Assembly (NCBI GenBank): GCA_019117125.1
Contig: DXAL01000017.1
Location: 51,202 to 115,201, forward strand
Source: Candidatus Mediterraneibacter merdipullorum
Lineage (GTDB): Bacteria; Bacillota; Clostridia; Lachnospirales; Lachnospiraceae
Direction of reading: 5' to 3'
Length of the DNA: 64,000 nucleotides
In this document: in pieces, positions 62,854 through 64,000 of the stretch
How the letters are laid out: every line of letters begins with the position of its first letter
Position numbering within the stretch: position 1 is the first letter of the stretch
The notes under the pieces: model-generated
What the model was told of the DNA's origin: nothing
The model's input: only the letters and a program-made list of their open reading frames with translations
Database searches by the model: none
Made by a program: the position numbers and the translations under genes

Positions 62854-64000
62854 CTGCATGTCCACCTGCCTGTCCGCCCTCCGGAACATCCGCATTTTGC
62901 TGCCCGCCTGACGGCTGCTCTGCTTTCGGCTGTCCCTGGGGCGGCTGTCCTTCCGCGGGTTTCATGGCGATCCGCCCGGTCCGCTCCGTCCGGTCGTCCG
63001 CCTTCTCTTCGCCGGGCTCCGGGAGTCCTTTCACCTGACGGAATATCTCCATAAATTCCTTCCCGGTAATGGTCTCCTTTTCAATCAGGAAATCCGCGAT
63101 CTTGTCCAGCGCTTCCCGGTTCTCCGAGAGCAGCCGCTTCGCCTCGGCATACGCGCCTTTCAACATCTTCATGACTTCCTCGTCAATCTCCCCGGCCGTG
63201 GCGTCCCCGCAGTTTAAGACCGCCCTGCCGTCCAGGTAGCGGTTCTGGATGGATTCCAGCCCCATCAGCCCGAACCGCTCGGACATGCCGTACTGGGTGA
63301 TCATTGCCCGGGCAATCTTCGTCGCCTGCTCGATGTCGTTGGCAGCGCCTGTTGTCACCGTGTCAAAGACGATCTCCTCGGCAGCGCGTCCTCCCAGAGC
63401 CACCACGATCATGGCTTCCAGCTCTTTCTTCGTATTTAAGAACTTCTCTTCCTCCGGCGTCTGCATCACATAGCCCAGAGCGCCCATGGTCCTGGGCACG
63501 ATAGTAATCTTCTGCACCGGCTCCGTGTTCTTCTGGAGCGCGGTCACAAGCGCGTGCCCGACCTCATGGTAGGAGACGATGCGCCGCTCTTCCGTGCTCA
63601 TGATGCGGTCTTTCTTCTCTTTTCCCACGAGCACCACTTCCACCGCCTCAAAGAGGTCCTTCTGACTGACCACCTGCCTGCCGTGCTTGACCGCATTGAT
63701 GGCAGCCTCGTTTATCATATTCGCCAGGTCCGAGCCCACCGCGCCGGAAGTCGCCAGGGCGATGGCTTCCAGGTCCACGCTCTCATCCATGCGCACATCT
63801 TTGGAATGGACCTTGAGTATCTCCACACGTCCCTTTAAGTCCGGCTTGTCCACGATGATGCGGCGGTCGAACCGTCCCGGGCGCAGAAGCGCCGGGTCGA
63901 GGATTTCCGGCCGGTTCGTCGCTGCAAGGATGAGGAGCCCCTTGTTCGTATCAAATCCGTCCATCTCCGCCAGGAGCTGGTTCAGTGTCTGCTCCCGCTC
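62837..64000 (-). CDS. ftsH: ATP-dependent zinc metalloprotease FtsH (N-terminus beyond window edge)
   Basis: The membrane-bound AAA protease that degrades misfolded and regulatory proteins. The window holds the last 387 codons. They cover the end of the AAA domain ([20 protein letters not shown] with the second region of homology and Arg fingers) and the protease domain with zinc site [13 protein letters not shown]. The third ligand region is in [20 protein letters not shown]. The zinc motif reads HEVGH rather than the common HEAGH; both His and Glu are kept. A Gly/Gln/Pro-rich tail of about 60 residues ([18 protein letters not shown]) ends the protein. It overlaps uvrC. Confidence 0.96.
   Translation of the reverse strand, partial: EREQTLNQLLAEMDGFDTNKGLLILAATNRPEILDPALLRPGRFDRRIIVDKPDLKGRVEILKVHSKDVRMDESVDLEAIALATSGAVGSDLANMINEAAINAVKHGRQVVSQKDLFEAVEVVLVGKEKKDRIMSTEERRIVSYHEVGHALVTALQKNTEPVQKITIVPRTMGALGYVMQTPEEEKFLNTKKELEAMIVVALGGRAAEEIVFDTVTTGAANDIEQATKIARAMITQYGMSERFGLMGLESIQNRYLDGRAVLNCGDATAGEIDEEVMKMLKGAYAEAKRLLSENREALDKIADFLIEKETITGKEFMEIFRQVKGLPEPGEEKADDRTERTGRIAMKPAEGQPPQGQPKAEQPSGGQQNADVPEGGQAGGHADGESV

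Overview
The window looks like chromosomal DNA from a spore-forming Clostridia of the Lachnospiraceae type. The gene content is Gram-positive and clostridial: sporulation sigma factor sigG, HPr kinase hprK, class III fructose-1,6-bisphosphatase, bifunctional PBP1A with a glycine-rich tail, long-form HPF, luxS, DUF1292, and the DUF5716/DUF5717-type proteins I know only from this group. Base composition is moderately GC-rich by eye. Most genes lie on the minus strand in short, tightly spaced or overlapping operons with AGGAGG-type ribosome binding sites. I see no rRNA, tRNA, CRISPR array, insertion sequence or prophage gene.

Layout. 1-5.6 kb: mfd (cut by the window edge), pth, a membrane-anchored FMN-binding-like protein, a HAD phosphatase and sigG. 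5.7-8.0 kb: beta-CASP metallo-hydrolase and histidine phosphatase. 8.0-12.5 kb: luxS; an operon of sugar-binding lipoprotein, GH13-like protein with degenerate catalytic residues, and DUF5662-like protein; then DUF1292. 12.5-19.5 kb: UvrD-type helicase, gltX, a divergent sirtuin-like protein, a repeat/leucine-rich surface protein and purB. 19.7-22.2 kb: polar amino-acid ABC transporter. 22.2-27.6 kb: three-gene module of unknown function (TPR-like protein, Hsp70/actin-like DUF5716-type protein, 1100-aa DUF5717-type protein) behind its own promoter with a palindrome. 27.7-40.8 kb: GNAT, ApgM-type proposed homoserine kinase, hom, prfB with a programmed frameshift, secA, orphan eukaryotic-type hisA, a small lipoprotein, an RpoD-like short sigma factor, fbp, dapB and a double-OB SSB-like protein. 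40.9-47.6 kb, mostly plus strand: typA, psiE-like, hpf, yigZ-like (minus) and pbp1A. 47.7-58.9 kb: sugar/polyol locus. 59-64 kb: ROK glucokinase, hprK, uvrC and ftsH (cut by the window edge).

The sugar/polyol locus has two zinc alcohol dehydrogenases, an AlsE/Rpe-like epimerase, an MFS transporter, a class II aldolase, a PfkB kinase, an aldo/keto reductase and a DeoR-type regulator, followed by a dicarboxylate/amino-acid symporter and a short-chain dehydrogenase. Several copies of a CTTTG-TTT-CAAAG-like inverted repeat lie around the promoters of both transcription units and nowhere else that I noticed, so I propose this as the DeoR operator. The adjacent glucokinase/hprK genes fit a region devoted to carbon uptake and control.

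The strongest candidates for undescribed biology are the three-gene Hsp70-like/beta-sandwich module (22.2-27.6 kb), the GH13-like apparent pseudoenzyme in a sugar-binding operon (9.2-11.9 kb), the sirtuin-like protein without its catalytic histidine (15.8-16.5 kb), and the polyol locus with its predicted regulon.
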